Origin: Actinomycetes bacterium
GTDB lineage: Bacteria; Actinomycetota; Actinomycetes; Actinomycetales; Microbacteriaceae
Direction: 5' to 3'
Assembly: GCA_023451265.1 (NCBI GenBank)
Contig: JAEYAG010000114.1
Coordinates: 1-30,442 of the forward strand
Length of the DNA stretch: 30,442 nucleotides
Positions 17,081 through 24,385 of the stretch are shown in pieces; the stretch's first letter is position 1, and every line of letters starts with the position of its first letter. The translations under genes and the position numbers were made by a program. The notes below the pieces were generated by a model. The model saw only the letters and a list, made by a program, of their open reading frames with translations. It was not told where the DNA came from and made no database searches.

Positions 17081-18118
17081 ATGGTCTCGGAACGCGGACT
17101 CCAGGTCCTTCGCGCGATCGTGCAGGACTACGTCGACACCCATGAGCCGGTGGGCAGCAAGGCGATCGTCGAGCGCCACCAGTTCGGCGTGTCGGCCGCG
17201 ACCATCCGCAACGACATGGCGCTGCTGGAGGACGAGGAGCTCATCGCGGCACCCCACACGTCGTCGGGACGCGTCCCGACCGACAAGGGGTATCGCGTCT
17301 TCGTCGACCATCTCGCAGAGCTCAGGCCGCTGTCGACGGCGCAGCGTTCGGCGATCTCGTCGTTCCTCGCCGACCCTGTGGACCTCGACGACCTGCTCGT
17401 GCGCACCGTCCGTGCGCTGACCCGGCTCACCGGTCAGGTCGCGATCGTGCAGTACCCGTCCTTCGCACGCGCCAGCGTCTCGCACGTGGAGTTCGTGCAC
17501 CTCGGCGGCACGCGCGTGGTCGTCATCGTCGTCACCGACACGGGCCGGGTGTCGCAGCGCGTCGCGTTCCTGCAGGCAGAGCTCACCGAGCAGGATGCCG
17601 CGGCCATCAAACATGCCGTGGCGCGCCTGGTCACGGGCAAGCCCGTCGCGGAGGCCGCCTCGGCGATCGCGCAGCTCGCGGCATCCGAACCCTCCGGCGG
17701 ACCCGTCGACGAGGCCGTGCGCACGGTCGCACGGATCGTCGGGGAGGAACTCGACGAGTTCCGCCAGGACAAGCTCGTCATGGCCGGCAGCGCCACCCTC
17801 GCGCGGCGCGAGGGCGACTTCCGCGGCAGCATCTACCCCCTGCTGGAGGCGATCGAGGAGCAGGTGACACTCTTGCGCCTCATGGGGGAGATGGTCGCCG
17901 ACGATCAGGGACTCGCGGCGAGCATCGGTCGCGAGAACGAGCCGTTCGGGCTGGCGGAGGCATCCGTCGTCACGGGCGACTACGACGCGACCGGATCCCG
18001 TGCCCGGGTGGGCCTGCTCGGTCCGACGCGCATGGATTACCCCACCAACCTCGCGGCGGTCCGCGCCGTCGCGCACTACCTGAGCAGGCTGCTCGACGAG
18101 GACGACCAGTCCCGCTGA
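17081..18118 (+). CDS. hrcA: heat-inducible transcriptional repressor HrcA
   Basis: 345 residues from ATG 17081. HrcA binds CIRCE operators and represses groE and dnaK-type genes; its activity depends on GroEL. The N-terminal winged helix is clear: SERGLQVLRAIVQDYVDTHEPVGSKAI, then the recognition region VSAATIRNDMALLEDEELI and the HTSSGRVPTDKGYRVFVD wing, which is nearly invariant in the family. The GAF-like central domain follows (VEFVHLGGTRVVVIVVTD), and the C-terminal part includes PTRMDYPTNLAAVRAVA, also conserved. GAGGAGGG at 17070-17077 is the ribosome binding site, a little close to the ATG. CIRCE directly upstream shows autoregulation. dnaJ follows after 54 bases and is probably in the same transcript. 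Confidence 0.97.
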   Translation: MVSERGLQVLRAIVQDYVDTHEPVGSKAIVERHQFGVSAATIRNDMALLEDEELIAAPHTSSGRVPTDKGYRVFVDHLAELRPLSTAQRSAISSFLADPVDLDDLLVRTVRALTRLTGQVAIVQYPSFARASVSHVEFVHLGGTRVVVIVVTDTGRVSQRVAFLQAELTEQDAAAIKHAVARLVTGKPVAEAASAIAQLAASEPSGGPVDEAVRTVARIVGEELDEFRQDKLVMAGSATLARREGDFRGSIYPLLEAIEEQVTLLRLMGEMVADDQGLAASIGRENEPFGLAEASVVTGDYDATGSRARVGLLGPTRMDYPTNLAAVRAVAHYLSRLLDEDDQSR

Positions 18119-18172
18119 GCGGCAGCCGACAGAACGAACCCCACCGCGCCCGGAAGGGCAGGAAAGGCGATT

Positions 18173-19282
18173 GTGGCCGACCACTACGAAGTCCTGGGCG
18201 TCTCGCGCGATGCGAGCCCCGAGGAGATCAAGAAGGCGTACCGGCGTCTCGCGCGCGAGCTCCACCCGGACGTCAACCCCGGCGAGGACGCGTCGGAGCG
18301 CTTCAAGCTTGTGACGCACGCGTACGACGTGCTGAGCGACCCCGAGCAGCGGCAGCGGTACGACATGGGCGGCGACGGCTCGCCGTTCGGCGGCAGCGGG
18401 GGCTTCGGCGGGTTCGGCGACATCTTCGAGACGTTCTTCGGCGGCGGCGCGGGCGGTCGCGCCGGGCGCCCGCGGTCGCGCCGGGAGCGCGGCCAGGACG
18501 CGCTCGTGCGCGTCACCCTCGATCTCGGCGACGTCGTCTTCGGGACGCACCGCGACATCGAGGTCGACACCGCCGTGCTGTGCGAGACCTGCCAGGGCTC
18601 GTGCTGTCAGCCCGGCACCGGCGAGGCGACGTGCGACATCTGCCACGGCTCGGGCCAGGTGCAGCGCACCGTGCGGAGCCTGCTCGGCAACGTCGTGACC
18701 TCGCAGCCGTGCACCGCCTGCCAGGGCTACGGCACGACCATCCCGTACCCGTGCGCCTCGTGCCAGGGCCAGGGACGCGTCCGCGCCCGCCGCACGGTCT
18801 CGGTCGACATCCCCGGCGGTGTGGAGACCGGCCTGCGGCTGCAGCTGCCCGGCTCCGGTGAGGTCGGCCCCGCGGGCGGCCCCCACGGCGACCTGTACCT
18901 CGAGGTGACGGTCGCCTCGCACGAGACCTTCAGCCGGGACGGCGACGACCTGCTCGCGACGCTCGACGTGTCGATGCCCGACGCCATCCTCGGCGCGCAC
19001 ACCACGATCGCCTCGCTCGACGGCGATGTCGACCTCGAGGTGCGCGCGGGCGTGCAGTCCGGCGACGTCCTCACGATCAAGGGCCGCGGCATCACGCCGC
19101 TGCGCGGCGGGAACCGGGGCGACCTGCGCGTCGCGGTGCAGGTGGTCACCCCCACTCGGCTGGACGCCAAGGAGCGCGCGCTGATCGAGGACTTCGCGAA
19201 GAAGACGAAGTCGCCGCCGCCCCGGCTCGCCCAGTTCCACCAGGGCATGTTCTCGAAGCTGCGCGACCGCTTCCGGGGCTGA
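18173..19282 (+). CDS. dnaJ: molecular chaperone DnaJ (HrcA-linked paralogue)
   Basis: A 369-residue type I DnaJ, the J-domain co-chaperone that stimulates DnaK. The J domain holds HPD at 31-33; a Gly/Phe-rich linker runs from about 66 to 100 (SPFGGSGGFGGFGDIFETFFGG). Four zinc-binding CxxC motifs start at Cys137, 154, 180 and 194, followed by the two substrate-binding domains and the dimerisation tail. The first zinc repeat reads CETCQGSCC instead of CxxCxGxG, with Cys in place of Gly, a small deviation. Actinobacteria usually have two DnaJ proteins, one beside dnaK and one beside hrcA; this is the latter. The start is GTG 18173 with GGAAAGG upstream. One base separates its stop from the rsmE start. 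Confidence 0.96.
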   Translation: MADHYEVLGVSRDASPEEIKKAYRRLARELHPDVNPGEDASERFKLVTHAYDVLSDPEQRQRYDMGGDGSPFGGSGGFGGFGDIFETFFGGGAGGRAGRPRSRRERGQDALVRVTLDLGDVVFGTHRDIEVDTAVLCETCQGSCCQPGTGEATCDICHGSGQVQRTVRSLLGNVVTSQPCTACQGYGTTIPYPCASCQGQGRVRARRTVSVDIPGGVETGLRLQLPGSGEVGPAGGPHGDLYLEVTVASHETFSRDGDDLLATLDVSMPDAILGAHTTIASLDGDVDLEVRAGVQSGDVLTIKGRGITPLRGGNRGDLRVAVQVVTPTRLDAKERALIEDFAKKTKSPPPRLAQFHQGMFSKLRDRFRG

Positions 19283-19283
19283 C

Positions 19284-20021
19284 ATGGCGCTGCACTTCCT
19301 CGTCGACGACGTCGCCCCCGGCGCGTCGCGGGGCGCGGAGATCGTCATCACCGGCGCCGAGGCCCACCACGCCGCCGTCGTCCGCCGGGTGCGGGTCGGC
19401 GAGGAGGTCACCGTCGGCGACGGCCGCGGGCTCTGGCTCGAGGCGGTCGTCGCCGACGCCGCGCCGAAGCGCGTCGTCGTCACCGTGACGGCGCGCGCCC
19501 AGCATCCCGCCGCCGCCCCGCGGCTCGTGCTCGTGCAGGCACTCGCGAAGGGAGACCGCGACGAGCTCGCGATCCAGGCGGCGACCGAGCTCGGCGTCGA
19601 CGAGATCGTGCCGTGGCAGGCCGCCCGCAGCGTCTCCCGGTGGGATCAGGCGAAGGCCGCGAAGGGCGTCGCCCGCTGGCAGACGATCGTGCGCGAGGCG
19701 GCGAAGCAGGCCCACCGTGCCTGGGTGCCTGCCGTCTCCGAACCGGTCACGACCGCGCAGCTGGCCGCCCGCGCCGAGAGTCGGATGCTGGTGCTCGAGC
19801 CCACGGCATCCGCCCCGCTGTCGGGGTTCGATCTCGCCCCCGGCGACGCGCGTGATCTCGTGCTCGTCGTCGGGCCCGAAGGCGGGATCGCCCCGGAGGA
19901 GCTGCAGATCCTCGCGGATGCCGGGGCCACTGCCGTGCGCCTCGGCGCGACCGTGCTGCGCACCTCGACCGCCGGCCCCGCCGCCCTCGCCGTGCTCAAC
20001 GCGCGGCTCGGGCGCTGGTGA
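19284..20021 (+). CDS. rsmE: 16S rRNA (uracil1498-N3)-methyltransferase RsmE
   Basis: The 245-residue protein belongs to the SPOUT (knotted) methyltransferases. RsmE methylates N3 of U1498 in 16S rRNA of the assembled 30S subunit using SAM. The N-terminal PUA-like domain includes ITGAEAHHAAVVRRVRVGEEV. The catalytic domain shows LVQALAKGDRDELAIQAATELG, the conserved REAAKQAHRAWVP, and the knot motifs VVGPEGGIAPEEL and RLGATVLRTSTAGPAAL (family form LRTETA). The gene starts one base after the dnaJ stop, so coupling is likely, and dnaJ-rsmE is a conserved pair in many bacteria. No terminator follows; the intergenic repeat at 20023-20063 begins immediately. Confidence 0.95.
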   Translation: MALHFLVDDVAPGASRGAEIVITGAEAHHAAVVRRVRVGEEVTVGDGRGLWLEAVVADAAPKRVVVTVTARAQHPAAAPRLVLVQALAKGDRDELAIQAATELGVDEIVPWQAARSVSRWDQAKAAKGVARWQTIVREAAKQAHRAWVPAVSEPVTTAQLAARAESRMLVLEPTASAPLSGFDLAPGDARDLVLVVGPEGGIAPEELQILADAGATAVRLGATVLRTSTAGPAALAVLNARLGRW

Positions 20022-20022
20022 C

Positions 20023-20063
20023 CCTCGCCCCGCGGCGGCCTCGCCCCGCTGCGGCCTCGCCCC
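20023..20063. repeat. tandem repeat with CCTCGCCCC core, 16-bp period
   Basis: CCTCGCCCC stands at 20023, 20039 and 20055, exactly 16 bases apart; the last two copies extend to GCGGCCTCGCCCC. It fills the gap between rsmE and the HIT promoter and shares its core with the repeat after hemW. Confidence 0.65.
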
Positions 20064-20086
20064 GGCCTGACGCGCCGGGCGCTGGC

Positions 20087-20092
20087 TAGACT
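20087..20092 (+). promoter_or_regulatory. predicted -10 of the HIT-phoH-ybeY-era operon (leaderless layout)
   Basis: TAGACT ends 6 nt before the ATG at 20099. No convincing -35 was found; the region upstream is the CCTCGCCCC repeat. Confidence 0.5.
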
Positions 20093-20098
20093 CGGAGT

Positions 20099-20446
20099 AT
20101 GAGCGAGCCGTCGATCTTCACGCGCATCCTGCAGGGCGAGATCCCCGCGGAGATCATCGCCGAGACCGAGAACGTCTTCGCGATCCGCGACATCGCCCCG
20201 CAGGCGCCGGTCCACCTGCTCGTGATCCCGAAGTCGCAGGAGTACCGCAACGTCGTCGAGCTCGCCGCGGGCGATCCCGCGCTGCTGACGGAGGTGATCG
20301 GCCTGGCGAACACCCTCGCCGCCGAGCACGCCGACGGTGACTTCCGCCTCGTCTTCAACACCGGCGCCGGCGCCGGCCAGACCGTGTTCCACGTGCATGC
20401 GCACGTGCTCGCCGGCGGGCTCGCCGAAGGGAGCCTCGGTGGCTGA
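20099..20446 (+). CDS. HIT domain protein (nucleotide hydrolase/transferase)
   Basis: A complete 115-residue HINT-type histidine triad protein. The catalytic motif is HVHAHV, with His98, His100 and His102; the central histidine is the nucleophile in family members that split nucleoside phosphoramidates or dinucleoside polyphosphates. The N-terminus IFTRILQGEIPAEII and the segment PVHLLVIPKSQEY are typical of HinT. The start at 20099 is supported by the N-terminus of homologues and by the TAGACT hexamer 6 nt upstream. The last 8 bases overlap the phoH start. HIT upstream of phoH-ybeY-era is a common actinobacterial arrangement. The true substrate is unknown. Confidence 0.93.
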   Translation: MSEPSIFTRILQGEIPAEIIAETENVFAIRDIAPQAPVHLLVIPKSQEYRNVVELAAGDPALLTEVIGLANTLAAEHADGDFRLVFNTGAGAGQTVFHVHAHVLAGGLAEGSLGG

Positions 20447-21554
20447 CGGCGTGCCCGAGCCCTCGGCCGAGCCGGTCACCGAGCACCTCTACGCCGACGG
20501 CGTCGCCATGGTGCAGCTGCTCGGCCCGCAGGACCGTCTGCTGCGCGTCGTCGAACGCGAACACCGCGACGTGCAGGTGCACGTCCGCGGCAACGAGATC
20601 ACCCTGACCGGTCCGGCGGATGCCGTGGCCCGCGCGCGCGACCTCGTGGAAGAGCTCATCGCGCTCTCGCGCACCGGCCACGGGCTCGACCCCTCCGACG
20701 TGGTCGCGAGCGACCGGATCCTCCGGGCCGAGGGCGGGCCCCGCCCCTCCGAGGTGCTGGGCGAAGCCATCCTGTCCTCGCGCGGCCGGGTGATCCGCCC
20801 GAAGACGCTCGGCCAGAAGGCCTATGTCGACGCGATCGACGAGAACACCATCACGTTCGGCATCGGCCCGGCCGGCACCGGCAAGACCTACCTCGCGATG
20901 GCGAAGGCCGTGCAGGCGCTGCAGCGCAAGGAGGTCAGCCGCATCATCCTCAGCCGTCCCGCGATCGAGGCGGGGGAGCGGCTGGGATTCCTGCCCGGCA
21001 CCCTGACCGACAAGATCGACCCCTACCTGCGCCCGCTCTACGACGCCCTCAACGAGATGATGGACCCGGAGATCGTCCCCAAGCTCATGGCGTCGGGCAC
21101 GATCGAGGTCGCGCCGCTGGCGTACATGCGCGGGCGCACGCTCAACGACTCGTTCGTCGTGCTCGACGAGGCCCAGAACACCACGCCCGAGCAGATGAAG
21201 ATGTTCCTCACCCGTCTCGGGTTCGGCACGCGCATGGTCGTCACCGGCGACATCACGCAGATCGACCTGCCCCAGGGCGCGTCGGGGCTGCGGCTCGTCA
21301 CGCGCGTGCTGAAGGACATCGACGACATCCACTTCAGCTACCTGACGAGCGACGACGTCGTGCGTCACACGCTCGTGGGCCGCATCGTGGACGCGTACAC
21401 CGAGTACGACGAGCAGCGACTGGCCTCGCGTCGCGAGCGCGACGAGGCCGCGGAGTTCGCCAATCGCGCCGAGCGCCGGGCGGCGCAGGATCCGCGCCGT
21501 TCCGGCCGCCCGAACGGCCCGCGAGACCATCTGAAAGGGCGTGGACGCGCATGA
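20439..21554 (+). CDS. phoH: PhoH-like ATPase (PhoH/YbeZ)
   Basis: 371 residues from GTG 20439. The open frame extends further upstream, but that part is a Ser/Pro/Cys-rich antiphase reading of the HIT gene; GTG 20439 has GAAGGGAG placed correctly upstream and gives MADGVPEP. An N-terminal KH-like region (about 25-80) precedes the P-loop ATPase domain with Walker A GPAGTGKT (143-150) and Walker B FVVLDEAQN, followed by GDITQIDLP, the family's helicase-like motif. The YbeZ-type PhoH works with YbeY in rRNA maturation, and ybeY follows directly, overlapping by 4 bases (ATGA). The C-terminal 40 residues are basic and low complexity. Despite the name, there is no sign of a phosphate-regulated promoter here. 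Confidence 0.95.
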   Translation: MADGVPEPSAEPVTEHLYADGVAMVQLLGPQDRLLRVVEREHRDVQVHVRGNEITLTGPADAVARARDLVEELIALSRTGHGLDPSDVVASDRILRAEGGPRPSEVLGEAILSSRGRVIRPKTLGQKAYVDAIDENTITFGIGPAGTGKTYLAMAKAVQALQRKEVSRIILSRPAIEAGERLGFLPGTLTDKIDPYLRPLYDALNEMMDPEIVPKLMASGTIEVAPLAYMRGRTLNDSFVVLDEAQNTTPEQMKMFLTRLGFGTRMVVTGDITQIDLPQGASGLRLVTRVLKDIDDIHFSYLTSDDVVRHTLVGRIVDAYTEYDEQRLASRRERDEAAEFANRAERRAAQDPRRSGRPNGPRDHLKGRGRA

Positions 21555-22018
21555 CGATCGAGATCACCAATGAGTCCGGCGTGGACATCGACGAGACGGT
21601 GCTGCTGCGACTGACCGCGCACAACCTCGCCGAAGTGAATGTCAGCCCGGATGCCGACGTCGCGATCCTCCTCGTCGACGAGGGCGCCATGGAGGCGCTG
21701 CACGTCCAGTGGATGGACGAGCCGGGCCCCACCGATGTCCTCAGCTTCCCGATGGACGAGCTGCGTCCGGGAACGCAGGAGCAGCCCACGCCGCCGGGTC
21801 TCCTCGGCGACATCGTGCTGTGCCCGCAGGTCGCCGAGACGCAGGCACAGGCGGCCGGGCACAGCACGCTCGACGAGCTGATCCTGCTCACCACGCACGG
21901 CCTGTTGCACCTGCTCGGCTTCGACCACGCGGAGCCCGACGAGGAGCGCGAGATGTTCGGGCTGCAGCGCGAGCTCATCGCCGCGTTCCACGCCTCGGAG
22001 CGCCGACGACGCGCATGA
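21551..22018 (+). CDS. ybeY: rRNA maturation endoribonuclease YbeY
   Basis: A 155-residue zinc-dependent RNase. The metal site HX3HX5H is complete: His116, His120 and His126 in THGLLHLLGFDH. Upstream of it PTDVLSFPMDE and LLGDIVLCPQ are the usual family blocks. YbeY takes part in 3' processing of 16S rRNA and 70S quality control, and its gene lies between phoH and era in many bacteria. Both junctions here are ATGA overlaps, so the genes are translationally coupled. The arginine-rich end (ERRRRA) is common in high-GC homologues. No anomalies. Confidence 0.97.
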   Translation: MTIEITNESGVDIDETVLLRLTAHNLAEVNVSPDADVAILLVDEGAMEALHVQWMDEPGPTDVLSFPMDELRPGTQEQPTPPGLLGDIVLCPQVAETQAQAAGHSTLDELILLTTHGLLHLLGFDHAEPDEEREMFGLQRELIAAFHASERRRRA

Positions 22019-23316
22019 CCGAGATCCTGCTGCTCGTCGCCGCCGTCCTGCTCGTCGCCCTCGGCGGTCTCATGGCCGCCCTCGACGCCGCCCTGGGCGT
22101 CACCTCTCGCGCAGACCTCGTCGACATGTCGGTCGGCGCTCGGCGCGGCGAATCCCTCACGCGCATCGCCGCCGACCCCGAAGCCCACGGCAACGCCGTC
22201 GTGTTCATCAGGATCCTCGCCGAGACCACCGCCGCCGTGCTCGTCACCGTCGCCTTCACGGTCGAGTTCGACAGCATCTGGTGGGCGATGCTGGCCGCCG
22301 CCATCCTCATGACGATCGTCTCGTTCGTGCTCGTCGGAGCCAGTCCGCGCGCGGTCGGACGTCAGCACGCGCGAGGGCTCATCACCGCCTGCGCCCCGCT
22401 CATCCGCGGCGCGCGGATCGTGCTCGGCCCGCTCGCGCACCTCCTCGTCATCGTCGGCAATCGGGTGACCCCCGGCATCCAGCGGGGAACATCGTTCGCC
22501 AGCGAGGAGCAGCTGCTCAGCATGGTCGACGAGGCCGCCTCGCAGGACCTCATCGAGGAGGACGACCGCGACCTCATCCACTCCGTCTTCGACTTCACCG
22601 ACACGATCGTGCGTGCCGTCATGGTGCCGCGCACCGACATGGTGACGGTGGATGCCGCTGCGACGACCCAGGAGGCGATGCAGCTCTTCCTCGACAAGGG
22701 CGTCTCGCGCATTCCCGTCGCCGACGGCGAGGCCGACGACATCACGGGCGTCGTCTACCTGAAAGATCTCGTGCAGTTCGCGTTCCGCGACGAGTCGGCC
22801 TGGCGCGATGCGCCCGTGGCGCAGATCGCCCGTCCCGCGGTGTTCGTGCCGGAGTCGATGAAGGCCGAGACGCTCCTGCAGCAGATGAAGCGGGATGCCG
22901 TGCACGTCTGCCTCGTCGTCGACGAGTACGGCGGCGTCTCGGGCCTCGTCACCCTCGAGGATCTGATCGAGGAGCTCGTCGGTGAGATCGCCGACGAGTA
23001 CGATCCGCGCTCGAGTGAGGTCGTGGATCTCGGCGACGGGCGCTATCGGGTGAGCGCGCGCCTCGGGCTCGACGAGGTGGGGGAGCTGTTCGGCCTCGAA
23101 CTCGAGGACGACGACGTCGACTCCATCGGCGGCCTGCTCGGCAAGCTGCTGGGGCGTGTTCCGTTGCCGGGTGCGTCCGCCGAGTACTCCGGGCTGCGCC
23201 TGACCGGCGGCACCTCGCGCGGCCGCGGCCGGGGACTGGCGACGGTGTTCGTCGAGCCGACCGAGCGCTTGGCCGCCGTCGACGCGGCGTTCGCGGAGAG
23301 GAACGAGGAACGATGA
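22015..23316 (+). CDS. CNNM/CorC family protein: DUF21, CBS pair and CorC_HlyC domains
   Basis: 433 residues from ATG 22015, which overlaps the ybeY stop as ATGA; the frame is open further upstream but only as an antiphase reading of ybeY. Membrane helices lie at about 2-24, 60-82 and 87-110 (the DUF21/CNNM transmembrane domain). A tandem CBS pair follows: VMVPRTDMVTVDAAATTQEAM and, in the second, DEYGGVSGLVTLEDLIEELVGEI, a hallmark of the family. The C-terminal CorC_HlyC domain (about 335-425) has GRYRVSARLGLDEV and SIGGLLGKLLGRVP. Family members are linked to Mg2+/Co2+ efflux or regulation; the old name hemolysin is misleading. Its position between ybeY and era is conserved in actinobacteria. 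No missing key regions. Confidence 0.92.
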   Translation: MTEILLLVAAVLLVALGGLMAALDAALGVTSRADLVDMSVGARRGESLTRIAADPEAHGNAVVFIRILAETTAAVLVTVAFTVEFDSIWWAMLAAAILMTIVSFVLVGASPRAVGRQHARGLITACAPLIRGARIVLGPLAHLLVIVGNRVTPGIQRGTSFASEEQLLSMVDEAASQDLIEEDDRDLIHSVFDFTDTIVRAVMVPRTDMVTVDAAATTQEAMQLFLDKGVSRIPVADGEADDITGVVYLKDLVQFAFRDESAWRDAPVAQIARPAVFVPESMKAETLLQQMKRDAVHVCLVVDEYGGVSGLVTLEDLIEELVGEIADEYDPRSSEVVDLGDGRYRVSARLGLDEVGELFGLELEDDDVDSIGGLLGKLLGRVPLPGASAEYSGLRLTGGTSRGRGRGLATVFVEPTERLAAVDAAFAERNEER

Positions 23317-24206
23317 CCGAGACGCGATCCGGGTTCGTGACGTTCGTGGGGCGCCCGAACGTCGGCAAGTCGACGCTGACCAACGCCCTCGTCGGCGAGA
23401 AGGTCGCGATCACCTCCGACAAGCCCCAGACGACCCGCCGCGCGATCCGCGGCATTCTGAACCGGCCTGCCGGGCAGCTCGTCATCGTCGACACGCCGGG
23501 CATCCACAAGCCTCGGACCCTCCTCGGTCAGCGGCTCAACGATCTCGTCGAGCAGGTGCTCGGCGACGTCGACGCCATCGGCTTCCTCGTGCCGGCCACC
23601 GAGAAGGTCGGTCCCGGCGACCGCCGGATCGCCGCCTCGCTCGACGGCTATCCGCGGGCGAAGAAGGTCGCCATCGTCACGAAGACCGACGTCGCCTCCC
23701 GGGAGGAGATCACCGAGCGACTGATGGAGGTCGACTCCCTCCGCGAGGACTGGTCCGCGGTCATCCCGCTGTCCGCGGTCGCGGGCGAGCAGCTCGACGT
23801 GCTTGCCGACGAGCTGCTCGCGCTCATGCCCGAAGGGCCGGCGCTCTATGAGGACGGCGTGGTCACCGACGAGTCGCTGGAGGACCGGATCGCGGAGATC
23901 ATCCGCGAGGCCGCGCTCGAGGGCGTCCGCGACGAGCTCCCGCACTCCATCGCCGTGACGATCGAGGACCTGGCCGAGCGTGAGGACGGGTCGATGACCG
24001 ACATCCACGCGAACCTCGTCGTCGAGCGCGACAGCCAGAAGGCGATCATCATCGGCCACAAGGGTTCGCGGCTGTCGGCCGTCGGCGCTCGGGCCCGCGC
24101 CCAGATCGAGCCCCTGGTGGGCACGAAGGTCTTCCTCAAGCTCCATGTCCGGGTCGCGAAGGAGTGGCAGCGCGACCCGAAGCAGCTGGGCCGCCTCGGG
24201 TTTTGA
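23313..24206 (+). CDS. era: GTPase Era
   Basis: The 297-residue protein is Era, a GTPase that binds the 3' end of 16S rRNA during 30S assembly. G1 is GRPNVGKST, the G2 region is TSDKPQTTRRAIRG, G3 is DTPG in VIVDTPGIHKPRT, and G4 is TKTD where many homologues have NKxD; the change is frequent in actinobacteria and keeps the aspartate. The C-terminal KH domain is intact, including the SQKAIIIGHKGSRL motif and the end WQRDPKQLGRLGF. The start overlaps the upstream stop by 4 bases. This is the last gene of the HIT-phoH-ybeY-CNNM-era run; the hairpins at 24226 and 24328 probably end the transcript. Confidence 0.97.
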   Translation: MTETRSGFVTFVGRPNVGKSTLTNALVGEKVAITSDKPQTTRRAIRGILNRPAGQLVIVDTPGIHKPRTLLGQRLNDLVEQVLGDVDAIGFLVPATEKVGPGDRRIAASLDGYPRAKKVAIVTKTDVASREEITERLMEVDSLREDWSAVIPLSAVAGEQLDVLADELLALMPEGPALYEDGVVTDESLEDRIAEIIREAALEGVRDELPHSIAVTIEDLAEREDGSMTDIHANLVVERDSQKAIIIGHKGSRLSAVGARARAQIEPLVGTKVFLKLHVRVAKEWQRDPKQLGRLGF

Positions 24207-24212
24207 CGCCGG

Positions 24213-24341
24213 TCACGGTTGAGGAGCCTCGCGCAGCGAGGCCTGCGGCATCTCGTCGACGATGCGGACCATTTCGGCGCGGTGCGAGCGCGCGATGCCT
24301 GGCCGTTGTGAGGTCGCGGACGCGCAACACGGCGGGAGCAT
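24213..24341 (-). pseudogene. possible 42-codon remnant ORF
   Basis: An ATG at 24341 opens a 42-residue frame ending at 24213. The stretch IARSHRAEMVRIVDEMP has high G/C at third positions, like real genes, whereas the N-terminus lies in the terminator hairpin and the C-terminus (ASLREAPQP) in a REP-like hairpin. No ribosome binding site was recognised. It may be a decayed gene end or chance; I do not recognise a family. Confidence 0.2.
24218..24242. repeat. REP-like intergenic hairpin
   Basis: GGTTGAGGAGCCTCGCGCAGCGAGGC contains the hairpin GCCTCGC (24226-24232), GCA, GCGAGGC (24236-24242). The form GGTTGAGGAGC plus hairpin resembles a palindromic intergenic repeat I recall from Microbacteriaceae; the usual second half (TCTCGAAACC) is missing here. 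Copy number in the genome cannot be judged from one window. Confidence 0.45.
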
Positions 24342-24365
24342 CTCTCGGGTAATGCTCCCGCCGTG
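24328..24365. terminator. perfect 14-bp hairpin, bidirectional terminator
   Basis: CACGGCGGGAGCAT (24328-24341) pairs exactly with ATGCTCCCGCCGTG (24352-24365) around a 10-base loop. On the plus strand GGTCTTGTT follows; on the minus strand TTGCGCG. It lies between era and the convergent lipoprotein gene, 20 bases beyond the stop of the latter, and can end both. Confidence 0.85.
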
Positions 24366-24385
24366 GGTCTTGTTGCGGCGCTGGT

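Noticed and set aside
15557..19483. 1308-codon minus-strand frame reading through hrcA and dnaJ into the carboxylesterase
   Set aside because: Only the last 484 codons show esterase motifs; the upstream part is antisense to hrcA and dnaJ and includes the CIRCE region.
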